Shown here piece by piece: positions 25,438 through 34,113 of a stretch of 64,000 nucleotides of DNA (positions are counted from its first letter, which is position 1; each line of letters begins with the position of its first letter). Position numbers and translations under genes: made by a program. Location: positions 620,001-684,000 of the forward strand of contig NZ_OZ061315.1 of NCBI RefSeq assembly GCF_964063325.1, written 5' to 3'. Origin of the DNA: Hafnia alvei. GTDB taxonomy: Bacteria > Pseudomonadota > Gammaproteobacteria > Enterobacterales > Enterobacteriaceae. The notes under the pieces were generated by a model that was not told the DNA's origin, made no database searches, and saw nothing but the letters and a program-made list of their open reading frames with translations.

Positions 25438-26049
25438 TTACTCACTAATAAACTCAGTTCTACTGATTACTTTTCCTTGGACTGCTATCTCGTCAACGTG
25501 GCATTCGAAAGATGCTTTGCCATTCTCTACACGGATACGTCCCGCAGGGAAGCGATAAAGTTCTCGGATACTGGTAAAACCATCAAACTCTATCAGCCAT
25601 AGCCCATCATTTATCTCTTCATCGAACTGATCTACCACATAGAGCTGCTTTTCAAATGTGATTAAAAAGGGAGCTTTTAGGTTTGATGGCATTAGACTGG
25701 CATCGACACTAACCCAATTTGCCGCACTGACTACCCCATTTGTGATTGTTTTGTGTTCCAATCTGAGGTTTTGGGCGTCACTCTTATCTGCAAACATTGG
25801 CCCCTGACCAAAAGTCAGCCACTCTAAAGTAGCGTTTGTTTCCATTGCACAAATAATTATCCAGTCTGCAGGGAAGTTGCCTCGTGCTACGCGGTTAGCC
25901 ATGGTGCTCTGAGAAACATTTAGATGTTTGCACAGTGTCAATCTAGACGTGAATCCATAGGCTGCAAGAATGCGTTCAATTGGATCTTTGCCGCCTTCCG
26001 GAAGCTGTATTGATTTACGATTAGTAAAATTATTTATTGACTGTTCCAA
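25438..26049 (-). CDS. CI-type prophage repressor
   Basis: A 203-residue repressor of the phage 186-like CI family. The N-terminal helix-turn-helix (RILAAYGFTSRLTLCKHLNVSQSTMANRVARGNFP, about residues 27-60) binds operators, and a C-terminal beta-rich oligomerisation domain follows, without an obvious LexA-like Ala-Gly cleavage site. It faces cox divergently across a 99-bp control region with repeated GAATAGTG words. It maintains lysogeny by blocking the rightward early promoter. Release from repression is probably not by RecA-driven cleavage. Confidence 0.9.
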   Translation of the reverse strand: MEQSINNFTNRKSIQLPEGGKDPIERILAAYGFTSRLTLCKHLNVSQSTMANRVARGNFPADWIIICAMETNATLEWLTFGQGPMFADKSDAQNLRLEHKTITNGVVSAANWVSVDASLMPSNLKAPFLITFEKQLYVVDQFDEEINDGLWLIEFDGFTSIRELYRFPAGRIRVENGKASFECHVDEIAVQGKVISRTEFISE

Positions 26050-26148
26050 TTTTGAATCCTAGTATTCACGTATCGTAAGTTATGTGTGTAATGCTAACGA
26101 ATAGTGATGAATAGTGAGTTCATCACCAAAACTGAGGAATAGTGCATC
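26050..26148. promoter_or_regulatory. CI/Cox switch region with repeated operator words
   Basis: This 99-bp divergent gap has GAATAGTG three times in direct orientation (26099-26106, 26109-26116 and 26137-26144; the first two start 10 bp apart, i.e. one helical turn) and a related inverted word in AGTATTCAC at 26061-26069. These are the best candidates for CI or Cox operators and overlap the expected early promoter. Confidence 0.6.
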
Positions 26149-26385
26149 ATGAATCGTAAATTATCAATGCGCCCTAGTATCAATCTTGTAGTGTCTGAGC
26201 CATATGTCACATTGGATGAGTTCTGTCGTCGCACTGGGTATAAACCTAGCTATGCTCGCCAAATGATTAAGGAAAACCGCCTGCCAATCAGGAAAAAAGC
26301 CGGTGTAAACAGCCTTATCGAAATCAACATGTTTGCACTGACAATCGAAGCTGCTTCTGGCTGCGAAGTCGCAATGCAAGCCTAA
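26149..26385 (+). CDS. cox: Cox-like excisionase/early repressor
   Basis: A 78-residue small DNA-binding protein. The winged-helix part reads VTLDEFCRRTGYKPSYARQMIKENRLPIRKKAGVNSLIEINMFAL (about residues 21-65), the form of P2 Cox/MerR-like excisionases. It should repress the lysogenic promoter and direct Int towards excision. It is the first gene of the rightward early operon. Confidence 0.85.
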   Translation: MNRKLSMRPSINLVVSEPYVTLDEFCRRTGYKPSYARQMIKENRLPIRKKAGVNSLIEINMFALTIEAASGCEVAMQA

Positions 26386-26421
26386 CAAGTTCCATTTTGG
26401 GATGATAAGGAGGCTTCTGCC

Positions 26422-26937
26422 ATGTTTGATTTTCGAGAATCCAAACAATCTCATTTTGATGATGCATGTCGGGCTTTTGCCAATACGCATAAAGGCAAGA
26501 TTGCAGATATTGCCGAACGTATCAGCATGAGCCAGCAAATGCTGCGCAACAAACTAAATCCAGAGCAACCACATCAGCTGACATGCGTCGATCTTATGCG
26601 TCTGACTGATGAAACCGAAGACCCGACTCTTTTAGATGGATGGCTTGCCCAGATGCAATGTCAGCCATCAGTGCCAGTTAACGAAATATCAAACGAAAAA
26701 ATGCCCGTTTACGTGATGAGTGCCACGGCAGAAGTAGGCAAATTAGCAGCCGAAACAGTTGCTGGCGGTCATATGAATATGGCGCGTATTGCTGACTTTA
26801 AGCGCACTGTAAATTCAGCTGTTCGCTGCTTAACGCTGGCCGGAATTACTATGCAGGCACGTGTCCAGTCTAATCCCACCTTATCGTCTGCTGTTGATGC
26901 TTTAACTGGCATCGGTGCGACGTTAGGCATGAACTGA
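26422..26937 (+). CDS. CII-family regulatory protein
   Basis: A 171-residue protein of the phage 186 CII family. The helical N-terminal region with AFANTHKGKIADIAERISMSQQMLRNKLNPEQPHQLT is the DNA-binding part, and a longer helical region follows. In 186, CII activates the establishment promoter for the CI repressor after infection. The ribosome site AAGGAGG lies upstream (AAGGAGGCTTCTGCCATG). It is followed at 7 bp by fil. Confidence 0.88.
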   Translation: MFDFRESKQSHFDDACRAFANTHKGKIADIAERISMSQQMLRNKLNPEQPHQLTCVDLMRLTDETEDPTLLDGWLAQMQCQPSVPVNEISNEKMPVYVMSATAEVGKLAAETVAGGHMNMARIADFKRTVNSAVRCLTLAGITMQARVQSNPTLSSAVDALTGIGATLGMN

Positions 26938-26944
26938 GGTGTTT

Positions 26945-27142
26945 ATGACTATTTCAGTAGCGCCATTATTGAAGCGTCAGAGTCCATCGCGTCAATGTCA
27001 TGCAAGTCATGGATGGGTTGAATTACAGAACGGCACGCACTGGCATCCTTCAAGAAATCAGCAGTCACTGCTTGATGCAATGAAAAGTAAGGAAAAGGGG
27101 GTTACATGGCTAACACAGAAGCTGCGCGCACTGTGCAAATAA
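26945..27142 (+). CDS. fil: Phage filamentation protein Fil
   Basis: A 65-residue protein matching the Fil family of phage 186 (SVAPLLKRQSPSRQ...HGWVELQNGTHWHPSRNQQSLLDAM). In 186, Fil inhibits host cell division when expressed. ATG 26945 has GAGG 7 bp upstream; a GTG at 26939 is in frame but overlaps that site. Its end overlaps the next gene by 37 bp. Confidence 0.85.
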   Translation: MTISVAPLLKRQSPSRQCHASHGWVELQNGTHWHPSRNQQSLLDAMKSKEKGVTWLTQKLRALCK

Positions 27143-27447
27143 ATGCCGGTGATCGCTTTAAAGGTTTGAATCATGTTGCGGCGATTCGCGGAAAACTATT
27201 TGGTGATGATGGTGGTAAAGATTTGCAGCGTTTTATTTTAAATATGCGCGATACCACTGACGCCTGCTATTTAGATAATAAGCGCGGATTGGGTGCAATA
27301 TTTTATTTAGCTAAGATTCCGGCTGATCGTCATGATGTCGAATTTAGTGAACTGACGTCTGCCGAAATTAAAGCGTTAATTGGTGCAATGAATCAATTAA
27401 AGGCAATCGTGAGTTTATTTCCAAGACGTCTCGCAATGCCTAATTAA
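27106..27447 (+). CDS. DUF5347-family early protein
   Basis: A 113-residue protein common in the early region of P2/186-like phages. The pattern ...GLNHVAAIRGKLFGDDGGKDLQRFILNMRDTTDACYLDNKRGLGAIFYLAKI is the family block. The function is not established. AAGGGGG lies just upstream of ATG 27106, inside the fil frame. Confidence 0.75.
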   Translation: MANTEAARTVQINAGDRFKGLNHVAAIRGKLFGDDGGKDLQRFILNMRDTTDACYLDNKRGLGAIFYLAKIPADRHDVEFSELTSAEIKALIGAMNQLKAIVSLFPRRLAMPN

Positions 27448-27511
27448 CTCTTAAAGAAAAAACTGGCGTAAACCCGCCGGACCTCCATTTATCTAAAAAC
27501 AGGATTGACCA

Positions 27512-27736
27512 ATGAAAAATATCGAAGTTAGAGAAACGAAAGTGGACCTCAATTTGGAAGCTTTACTGACCAATGCCCGTATGGATGAGCGTCGTAACCG
27601 TGGCGAAGTTATGGCCGCGCGTCTGCAGAACTTAGCAAACCACATTCAGGGCAAGGAGCTAAACCACGTTGAGGTGGCCGAGCTGCTGCGCAAAGAAAGT
27701 GAATTAATCCAGCATCAGGCGCAGGAGTTGCACTAA
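27512..27736 (+). CDS. DUF2732-family early protein
   Basis: A 74-residue, highly charged helical protein (LEALLTNARMDERRNRGEVMAARLQNLANHIQGKELNHVEVAELLRKE). It fits the DUF2732 proteins found next to TraR-like genes in P2-like phages. The function is unknown. Its TAA overlaps the next ATG (TAATG), so translation is coupled. Confidence 0.75.
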   Translation: MKNIEVRETKVDLNLEALLTNARMDERRNRGEVMAARLQNLANHIQGKELNHVEVAELLRKESELIQHQAQELH

Positions 27737-27963
27737 TGGCTGACCAAATGGACATGGCGCAGGAGCGCCAACAAGAAATCCTAGATCGCCAGATTAAAAG
27801 CGCTACTGCTCGGACGGTTGGCGCGTCTGCGTTCATCTGTGAAGTGTGTGGCGAGCCTATCCCAGAGCAGCGCCGTTTGGCGGTTGCTGGGGTCACTTGC
27901 TGTGTGACTTGTCAGGAGATTAACGAACTGAAAGGTAAACACTATAAAGGGGCCGCATTATGA
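27736..27963 (+). CDS. TraR/DksA-type C4 zinc-finger protein
   Basis: A 75-residue protein with a four-cysteine zinc finger (CEVCGEPIPEQRRLAVAGVTCCVTCQ) preceded by a short helix. TraR-like proteins bind RNA polymerase in the secondary channel and imitate DksA plus ppGpp; here it may adjust host transcription early in infection. It overlaps both neighbours (TAATG upstream and ATGA downstream), so it lies in a tight translational cluster. Confidence 0.85.
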   Translation: MADQMDMAQERQQEILDRQIKSATARTVGASAFICEVCGEPIPEQRRLAVAGVTCCVTCQEINELKGKHYKGAAL

Positions 27964-28868
27964 GTATCCAATCAACGATTTTACGTTGGGCGGGTAGCAA
28001 GAGCCGCATGATGGCTGAATTAAAAAAGCACTTGCCTGTTGGTAAGCGTTTAATAGAGCCGTTTGCAGGTTCGTGTTCAGTGATGATGAATACAGATTAT
28101 GAGCAATACCTTATTGCTGATGTGAACTCTGATCTCATTAATATGTATCAGGTCATTCAGGAAAATACAGAGTTCTTTATTGAAGAACTAAGAGGCGTTT
28201 TCGAAAACAACAAGGATGATGTTTCATACTATCAAGTACGAAATAAATTCAACTTAGATCGCAGCTGTTTATTTACTAGCGCGGTTTATTTCTTATATCT
28301 GAATCGTCACTGCTTTAATGGTCTGTGCCGTTATAACAAAAAAGGTGAGTTCAATACCCCTTACGGAAAATTAAAAAGTCCCTACTTCCCAGAGGATGAG
28401 ATCCGCGCATTCGCTAAGAAGGCAAAGCAAGCCGCCTTTATCTGCGCCAGCTTTGAAGAAACATTGCAGATGGCAAAAAGTGGGGATGTAGTTTATTGCG
28501 ATCCGCCTTACCTCCCAGCATCTGTTTCAAGTGTTGGTTTTAACCATTCTCAAGAATTTACTGCTTACACCAAAGATGGTTTTGGTTATGAGCAGCACTC
28601 ACAACTGGCTGGTGAATTACGTCGTTTGTCTTACTCAGGCTGCTTTTGTGTTGCGTCCAACAATGACAACCAGTCTGTAAGGTCACTTTATTCCGACTTT
28701 GATTTGCAGCCACTGACAGTACGCCGTAGCTGTGGCGGAGCTGGAAGCAGCCGAAAGTCTGCTGATGAGCTGATTATTAAGCTAGGTCTTGAGCCTCTGC
28801 ATATTGATATGAATGGCGATGAAGTTTGGGTGGGTGTGGATTTTGCCAGTGGGGTGACTCATGGTTGA
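27960..28868 (+). CDS. dam: D12-class DNA adenine methyltransferase
   Basis: A 302-residue SAM-dependent N6-adenine methyltransferase. The SAM motif RWAGSKSRM (residues 9-17), the FAGSCSV motif and the catalytic DPPYLPA (about residue 180) are in the order of Dam/M.DpnM enzymes. It probably methylates GATC or a related site in phage DNA, giving protection from restriction or timing of replication and packaging. It overlaps TraR upstream by 4 bp and the PP-loop gene downstream by 8 bp. Confidence 0.92.
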   Translation: MSIQSTILRWAGSKSRMMAELKKHLPVGKRLIEPFAGSCSVMMNTDYEQYLIADVNSDLINMYQVIQENTEFFIEELRGVFENNKDDVSYYQVRNKFNLDRSCLFTSAVYFLYLNRHCFNGLCRYNKKGEFNTPYGKLKSPYFPEDEIRAFAKKAKQAAFICASFEETLQMAKSGDVVYCDPPYLPASVSSVGFNHSQEFTAYTKDGFGYEQHSQLAGELRRLSYSGCFCVASNNDNQSVRSLYSDFDLQPLTVRRSCGGAGSSRKSADELIIKLGLEPLHIDMNGDEVWVGVDFASGVTHG

Positions 28869-29865
28869 TTCACGCTGCTTTGCAGATAATACGATAAATA
28901 TCGTCTCTATTTCTGGAGGGAAAGATAGCCTTGCTGATTGGCTGCTTGCAATCGAGTCTGGTGCTGCGCATGCACCTACTCATGCGGATACAGGACATGA
29001 GCATCCCCAGACCATTGAATACCTAGAATATCTAGAGTCTAAGCTAGGGAAAATTACTCGAGTAAAAGCTGATTTTTCACGTCAAATTGAAGGAAAGCGC
29101 AAATTTATATCTGAAAAATGGCCCGAGTCTTTGGTCGAAGAATGCGGAATGTCTCCTGATGAGGCGGCAGAACGTATTGAACGGGCGCTGGAAATTCTTC
29201 ACCCAACCGGAAATCCTTTCCTCGACCTATGTATGTGGAAAGGTCGGTTCCCATCCACCAAGGCAAGGTTTTGCACTTTTGACCTCAAGCATGAACCTAT
29301 CCGCACTCAGATTGTATTGCCTGCTCTGGAAAAATATGACGAGGTAATAAGTTGGCAGGGCGTTCGCGCTCAAGAATCTCCTGCCAGAGCTGCTTTATCT
29401 ATGTGGGAAGAAGATGCGGATAATACTCTGGGCTTACATATCTACCGCCCAATTCTTCACTGGACCCATGAGGATGTATTTGAATTAGCGAAGCGTCACG
29501 GTGTTAAACCGAACCCACTCTATTTGCAAGGTTGTAGCCGCGTTGGCTGCATGCCTTGCATCCATGCTAGAAAATCTGAACTTGCGGAGATTTTTGCGCG
29601 CTGGCCAGAGGAAATTGCTCGCGTTGCTGAATGGGAACGCCTTGTTGCTGCTTGTTCTCGTCGTGGAAATTCAACTTTTTTCCCTTCCACACATGACCCA
29701 ATGCGTTCGGAAAAACGTATTGATGCCATCACTGTCGAAAAGTACGGAATAGCTTCATATCGTGACTGGGCGATGACAACACGAGGTGGTTCCCAATTCG
29801 ATTTACTTGCCGCTACCAACGATAAAACTGTGTGTAGCAGTGTGTATGCAGGTGTGTGTGAATGA
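28861..29865 (+). CDS. PAPS reductase-like PP-loop protein
   Basis: A 334-residue member of the phosphoadenosine-phosphosulfate reductase superfamily found in phages. The PP-loop SGGKDS (residues 18-23) binds ATP or a nucleotide, and a C-terminal cysteine cluster CSRVGCMPC may bind a metal or Fe-S cluster. It lacks the C-terminal ECGLH motif of true PAPS reductase, so sulfate reduction is unlikely; the family also includes DndC, which acts in DNA phosphorothioation. It overlaps dam by 8 bp and gpA by 4 bp. A role in DNA modification or nucleotide handling is inference. Confidence 0.8.
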   Translation: MVDSRCFADNTINIVSISGGKDSLADWLLAIESGAAHAPTHADTGHEHPQTIEYLEYLESKLGKITRVKADFSRQIEGKRKFISEKWPESLVEECGMSPDEAAERIERALEILHPTGNPFLDLCMWKGRFPSTKARFCTFDLKHEPIRTQIVLPALEKYDEVISWQGVRAQESPARAALSMWEEDADNTLGLHIYRPILHWTHEDVFELAKRHGVKPNPLYLQGCSRVGCMPCIHARKSELAEIFARWPEEIARVAEWERLVAACSRRGNSTFFPSTHDPMRSEKRIDAITVEKYGIASYRDWAMTTRGGSQFDLLAATNDKTVCSSVYAGVCE

Positions 29866-32339
29866 CAGATGTCACAGAGTGGGCTTACCCATGGAACGCA
29901 CCACGTCCAGCCATAGAGTCACCGTATTACGAATTCTACCAGCGGCTTAGAAATAAGCCGCTGAGCCAAAGCGAAGCCTACGAACTTGCTATTGAAGAAG
30001 CTAACCGCCGTGATCGCCTGATCGCGGCGTTGTCACATGCGCATAAAAAACTGGAGAAGCAGGCCAGCTGCGTGCGCAGGGATATTTCCCGCCGTGTTGA
30101 TAATCTTGAACATCTGCACGGGATTCAGCGAGCCAATGCGTACTTAATCAATTCATTTGTTAAGCGCACATTGCCACGCCTTGAATTAGTCACTAAGCGC
30201 TACCGCCTGCCAAAAATGACTGAGGGGAATGCCTCCCTGTTTGGCCGTTTTAATAAACTCCCTGATATGTCCCGCGCAGATGTTGAATTGCTGGCGGAAG
30301 ACACGGCTACTTATATGCGGCTTGAGCTGGGATTTATTAGTGACCAAATGCCAGAAGCCAGTGATCTGCGTCTGGGTTGGGCGATGTATCAGCGCGCCGG
30401 TGCTATCACGCAGCAGTTGGGCCAAACACCGCCGTTATGGGATCGCATTAACAACAAGGTATTTATTGAGGCGGAGGCCAGTTCCGCGATTTTCCGAATG
30501 ACGTCACCAACATGGTGGCGTAATCACTTACGTCGGAAGTCAAACGAATGGCGTGAGCATCTGCAGATTGCGCTGCGTAACGTCAGCAAAAAAGGCAACC
30601 CCTACGCCAGCCGTACCACAATAGGCGAATGGCGGGAACAAAAACGCCGTACCCGTGAATTCTTGAAAGGCATGGAGCTGGAAGACACCGAAGGCAACCG
30701 GATCAGCCTGATCGACAAATATGATGGCAGTGTGGCAAATCCGGCGATCCGTCGCTGCGAGTTAATGACTCGTATCCGTGGCTTTGAAAATATCTGTAAT
30801 CAACTCGGCTATATCGGGGAGTTTTATACCCTGACCGCACCGTCTAAATATCACGCAACCACGAAAGCAGGTTATAGCAATAGCAAATGGACTGGCTCAA
30901 GTCCCGCAGACACGCAGCGTTATTTGCGCAGCGTTTGGGAACGTGTGCGGGCCAAGTTGCATCGTGAGGACTTGCGGATTTTCGGCATTCGCGTTGCAGA
31001 ACCCCATCATGATGGGACCCCTCACTGGCACATGCTGATGTTTATGGAGCCAGAGAACGTGGATCGCGTGCGTGAGATTTTGCGTGATTATGCCTTCAAA
31101 GAAGACAGCAAAGAATTGAACAGCGATAAGGCCAGAAAAGCGCGTTTTCACGCGGAGGCCATCGACCCTGACAAGGGCAGTGCCACAGGTTATGTGGCGA
31201 AATACATCAGTAAAAATATTGATGGTTATGCGCTAGATGATGAGCTGGACGATGACACCAAACAACCGTTAAAAGAAATGGCTCCCGCCGTATCGGCGTG
31301 GGCTGCACGTTGGCGTATTCGCCAGTTTCAGTTTATCGGTGGTGCGCCGGTATCGGTTTATCGTGAACTGCGCCGCATGGCTGATCCTGAAACTGCGCTT
31401 GGTCTAAGCGTTGAGTTTGCGGCTGTGCATGATGCGGCCGATGTGGGCGACTGGGCGGGATATATCAACGCGCAGGGTGGTCCATTTGTTCGCCGTGACG
31501 ATCTGGTGGTGCGTACTTATTACGAACCGGCTGAGGACTTGAACGAGTACGGCGAAGAAACGACACGGATTAAAGGTGTTTTCTCTCCTTCTGTTGGCAT
31601 GGACATCCCAATTATTACCCGCACGGTGCAGTGGAAGATTGTGCCGAAACGTGCCCTTGATTTGGCCGTTGACCTTTTGGGCGCTCCTGCGCCCTCTCGG
31701 AGTTCTGTCAATAACTGTACGGGGGGATCTGGATCGCTAGACCCGACACCGAACACAACAGAACCGATAACTCTGGATTTTGACAACATTACCCCGAAAG
31801 AACGGCGGCAGATGTTGCTCAGAATTAGGGCCGAAGGTCGAATTAAACCGAAAAATCAGCGTGAAGGCTTTACGGGTAGCCCTGATTTGGAAGAGGAACA
31901 CCGTAAATCCGCCACAACTATTCAACGCCGTATGGAAAAAAGAGCGGGTGCATTGGCCGCTGCAGGTGATGCCATGGGAAGAATTACAGAGGATATGGCG
32001 ATTTACGGTATAGAGCTGACACAAACAGAAGCATGGCGCATGGCAACAGGCCACTCCGTACAGGTAGAGGATGCAATCTATCGAGGGGATAGTACGGGGG
32101 CAATTTTCCAGCGCAAGGCGAAAGATAAACGGCAAACTCTAAAGATTGCTGAGATGATCGACCAGCGCGGCAATGTCGCTAATATGCGCCATCAACAAAA
32201 ATGTCTTAAGCGCTATCTGGCTGATTATGTCAGGGAGCAAGCAGAACAGAGTCAAAGTGTTGCTGATAAAGAAAGGTTAGAAAAAGCACGCATTAATCTG
32301 AGTAAAATTCAGAAGCTAATAGCATTTAGCCGAAGATAA
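29862..32339 (+). CDS. A: Replication initiation endonuclease gpA
   Basis: An 825-residue rolling-circle replication protein (P2 gpA 761). It nicks the origin in its own gene and stays bound to the 5' end. The HUH metal site HWH (about residue 386, in PHWHMLMF) and the paired catalytic tyrosines in GYVAKYISKN (Tyr 444 and Tyr 448) match the P2 motif. The C-terminal third is basic and helical. It begins in an ATGA overlap with the PP-loop gene and is the last gene of the early operon. Confidence 0.95.
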   Translation: MTDVTEWAYPWNAPRPAIESPYYEFYQRLRNKPLSQSEAYELAIEEANRRDRLIAALSHAHKKLEKQASCVRRDISRRVDNLEHLHGIQRANAYLINSFVKRTLPRLELVTKRYRLPKMTEGNASLFGRFNKLPDMSRADVELLAEDTATYMRLELGFISDQMPEASDLRLGWAMYQRAGAITQQLGQTPPLWDRINNKVFIEAEASSAIFRMTSPTWWRNHLRRKSNEWREHLQIALRNVSKKGNPYASRTTIGEWREQKRRTREFLKGMELEDTEGNRISLIDKYDGSVANPAIRRCELMTRIRGFENICNQLGYIGEFYTLTAPSKYHATTKAGYSNSKWTGSSPADTQRYLRSVWERVRAKLHREDLRIFGIRVAEPHHDGTPHWHMLMFMEPENVDRVREILRDYAFKEDSKELNSDKARKARFHAEAIDPDKGSATGYVAKYISKNIDGYALDDELDDDTKQPLKEMAPAVSAWAARWRIRQFQFIGGAPVSVYRELRRMADPETALGLSVEFAAVHDAADVGDWAGYINAQGGPFVRRDDLVVRTYYEPAEDLNEYGEETTRIKGVFSPSVGMDIPIITRTVQWKIVPKRALDLAVDLLGAPAPSRSSVNNCTGGSGSLDPTPNTTEPITLDFDNITPKERRQMLLRIRAEGRIKPKNQREGFTGSPDLEEEHRKSATTIQRRMEKRAGALAAAGDAMGRITEDMAIYGIELTQTEAWRMATGHSVQVEDAIYRGDSTGAIFQRKAKDKRQTLKIAEMIDQRGNVANMRHQQKCLKRYLADYVREQAEQSQSVADKERLEKARINLSKIQKLIAFSRR
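31679..31722 (+). other. Candidate replication origin (ori) inside gene A
   Basis: Inside the C-terminal part of gene A is a perfect hairpin GGGCGC-TCCT-GCGCCC (31679-31694), followed immediately by TCTCGGAGTTCTGTCAATAA (31695-31714). This closely resembles the P2 gpA nick region (CTCGGAGTCCTGTCAA, from memory), where gpA cuts the plus strand. Confidence 0.65.
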
Positions 32340-32514
32340 AGCGGTTATCTAACAGCCTATTACGTTGTCTATTCGTTAAATCCCCGTGAACAGATGGGGA
32401 TTATTTACGGTAACTCTTAATCGGTATCATATTTTGGTCAAAAACTTCTTCCCGTTTAAAATCTATTGATATACTGTATAAATACACAGTAAGTAGTGAA
32501 GGGGGGGAGGAATT

Positions 32515-32712
32515 GTGTCTGATCTTCTCACGGAGTCTCTTGCATTGCAGCGTATCCAACTCATCGCACGGGTTGTGTCGATGGACGTATGTAGTGGGGA
32601 TGATAAAGAACTGGCACTGGTCTGGATTAATGAACTGACCACGCAGCTGATCGACAAGCTGGATAATTATGACGATGAAGAACGCCGAAGAGCGTCAGTG
32701 TCGTACCAGTAA
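32515..32712 (+). CDS. Small hypothetical protein downstream of gpA
   Basis: A 65-residue acidic helical protein (ELALVWINELTTQLIDKLDNYDDEE). Start codon is GTG 32515, with a very strong GGGGGGAGGA ribosome site just before it. Small genes of this type follow gene A in many P2-like phages, but I cannot name a family or function. Confidence 0.6.
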   Translation: MSDLLTESLALQRIQLIARVVSMDVCSGDDKELALVWINELTTQLIDKLDNYDDEERRRASVSYQ

Positions 32713-33369
32713 ATTCAAATATGCTATGCAATAAATCGAGGGGGAGTATGGGACTAGAGATGCTTTTGATAAACAGGCTAAAGTGTCACAGCCTGTAATG
32801 GCCGAACTAGCTGATGAGAAGGAAGAGAAAATTGGTCCACAATTTCCTAATGCGCGTTTTCGTGGTGCTCACAGTTTATCGCTAGTGAGTGTAACGATGT
32901 AAAAGGGGCTGGTTATCCAGTGGATATCAGAGCTGGCTGACGAGCTCATGGCGAAAATCCGCAGCCATGAATATAGCCAGTCCATAGACGTCATAATTTA
33001 AGCTGGCTCTGTATCGATAAAGAGAAGAGGATTAACCAGTCCACATTGGACGCCATTGAACCGAGATTTACAGTAATTAACGCCTTCTGTACTCAAAAAC
33101 AACAATTCGTATCCTAAGGGCAGCGCTCACGGCGTTGAACTGAGTGGGTTAAATCAGGATGAGGGCAATATACGAGTAATGGGGATTATGCAGCAGGTCT
33201 GGGAGGATGATAGCTGGCTTCATTGAGGAACCTTATCGACGGCACTACTTGATTCTGCCGTCGGTAAGGTTGAGCAACCAGCGTTGCGAGGTGTTAGCAA
33301 TGGTTAAAAAAAACAATAATCACCGGATTATCTATCGAGGCGAAGTGTTGATCGCCATATGTTGTATTA
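32713..33369. pseudogene. Decayed stretch between gpA cluster and DUF4145 gene
   Basis: About 650 bp with no intact gene; every frame is broken. Short readable pieces include an ATG at 33300 giving MVKKNNNHRIIYRGEVLIA (27 codons in all), and ISELADELMAKIRSHEYSQS near 32930-32990, which hints at older coding DNA. It lies at the P2 tin/old position. I cannot say what gene was lost. Confidence 0.4.
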
Positions 33370-34113
33370 TTATTCTTCTTTAAATTTATCATTTAATCTT
33401 TTTGTCAGAATTTCAATTGACTCCTTCCGCCCAGAAAATAAGTCATTTACAACGTAGTCCATAATCTCAAAAGCATCTTCAATATCCCTGATATTCACTT
33501 TATCGTAATTATGGCTTCCAGCATCGCCTAAAAATTTTATTGCCATAAGGTGCTCAGAAAATGATTCATACAATGGCGGGATTTTTCCAAGTCGCTCTTT
33601 TAGGCCAATGCGCCATCCATTTTGTTTGAGTTCTGCTACCCCCATGGCTGTTAGCATCCTTTCTACTGAAATTCTAATGAGGTTTGCGGCTGCACTTGGT
33701 TGCATGAGAAAAATCGAAAACGAAGCCTGGAGAGGTTCGGCAATTTCCTCAGGACACTTGGTTGGCAGTTCGAAAGGGTGTAATGATGGAAAGAAGGTCT
33801 TAGGGTGATACCACTTGTAATAACCATCATCAGATGTACCATCATCCCAACCTTGTTGCTCCCATCCACTATCTCCAGAACAGGCCACAACTTCACCACA
33901 TTGTCTTCTTGAACAGCGAGCCATACAGCTAAAAATTGATCGATCCATTTCTGGTTCGAACCAATCTTCACTGCTGTGTTTGTTGGTATCATGCGTGTCA
34001 TGAATAACGAAACTTTCTGTGATGATCTGCAGGGTTTTCTGACCGCATTCTGGGCAGGGCCACTCCACCTGCATATTTTTGAAAAATGCTCCAGAGAATT
34101 TATGAACAGCCAT
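33370..34113 (-). CDS. DUF4145-domain protein
   Basis: A 247-residue protein with an N-terminal zinc-ribbon-like motif (CPECG near residue 20, with further Cys residues in CMARCSRRQCGEVVAC) and a C-terminal DUF4145 helical domain (LIRISVERMLTAMG...LMAIKFLGDAGSHNYDKVNIRDIEDAFEIMDYVVNDLF). DUF4145 domains occur alone and fused to restriction-type enzymes, and recur in anti-phage loci. It is on the opposite strand to gpA and about 280 bp from the cos site, at the P2 tin/old position. It may be a defence cargo gene or part of one. Confidence 0.75.
   Translation of the reverse strand: MAVHKFSGAFFKNMQVEWPCPECGQKTLQIITESFVIHDTHDTNKHSSEDWFEPEMDRSIFSCMARCSRRQCGEVVACSGDSGWEQQGWDDGTSDDGYYKWYHPKTFFPSLHPFELPTKCPEEIAEPLQASFSIFLMQPSAAANLIRISVERMLTAMGVAELKQNGWRIGLKERLGKIPPLYESFSEHLMAIKFLGDAGSHNYDKVNIRDIEDAFEIMDYVVNDLFSGRKESIEILTKRLNDKFKEE

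Noticed and set aside
32900..33240. Possible Fic (DUF4172) or terminase-like remnant
   Set aside because: Only a few residues (QQVWEDDSWLH; ELADELMAKI) are suggestive and frames are broken; too weak to name.
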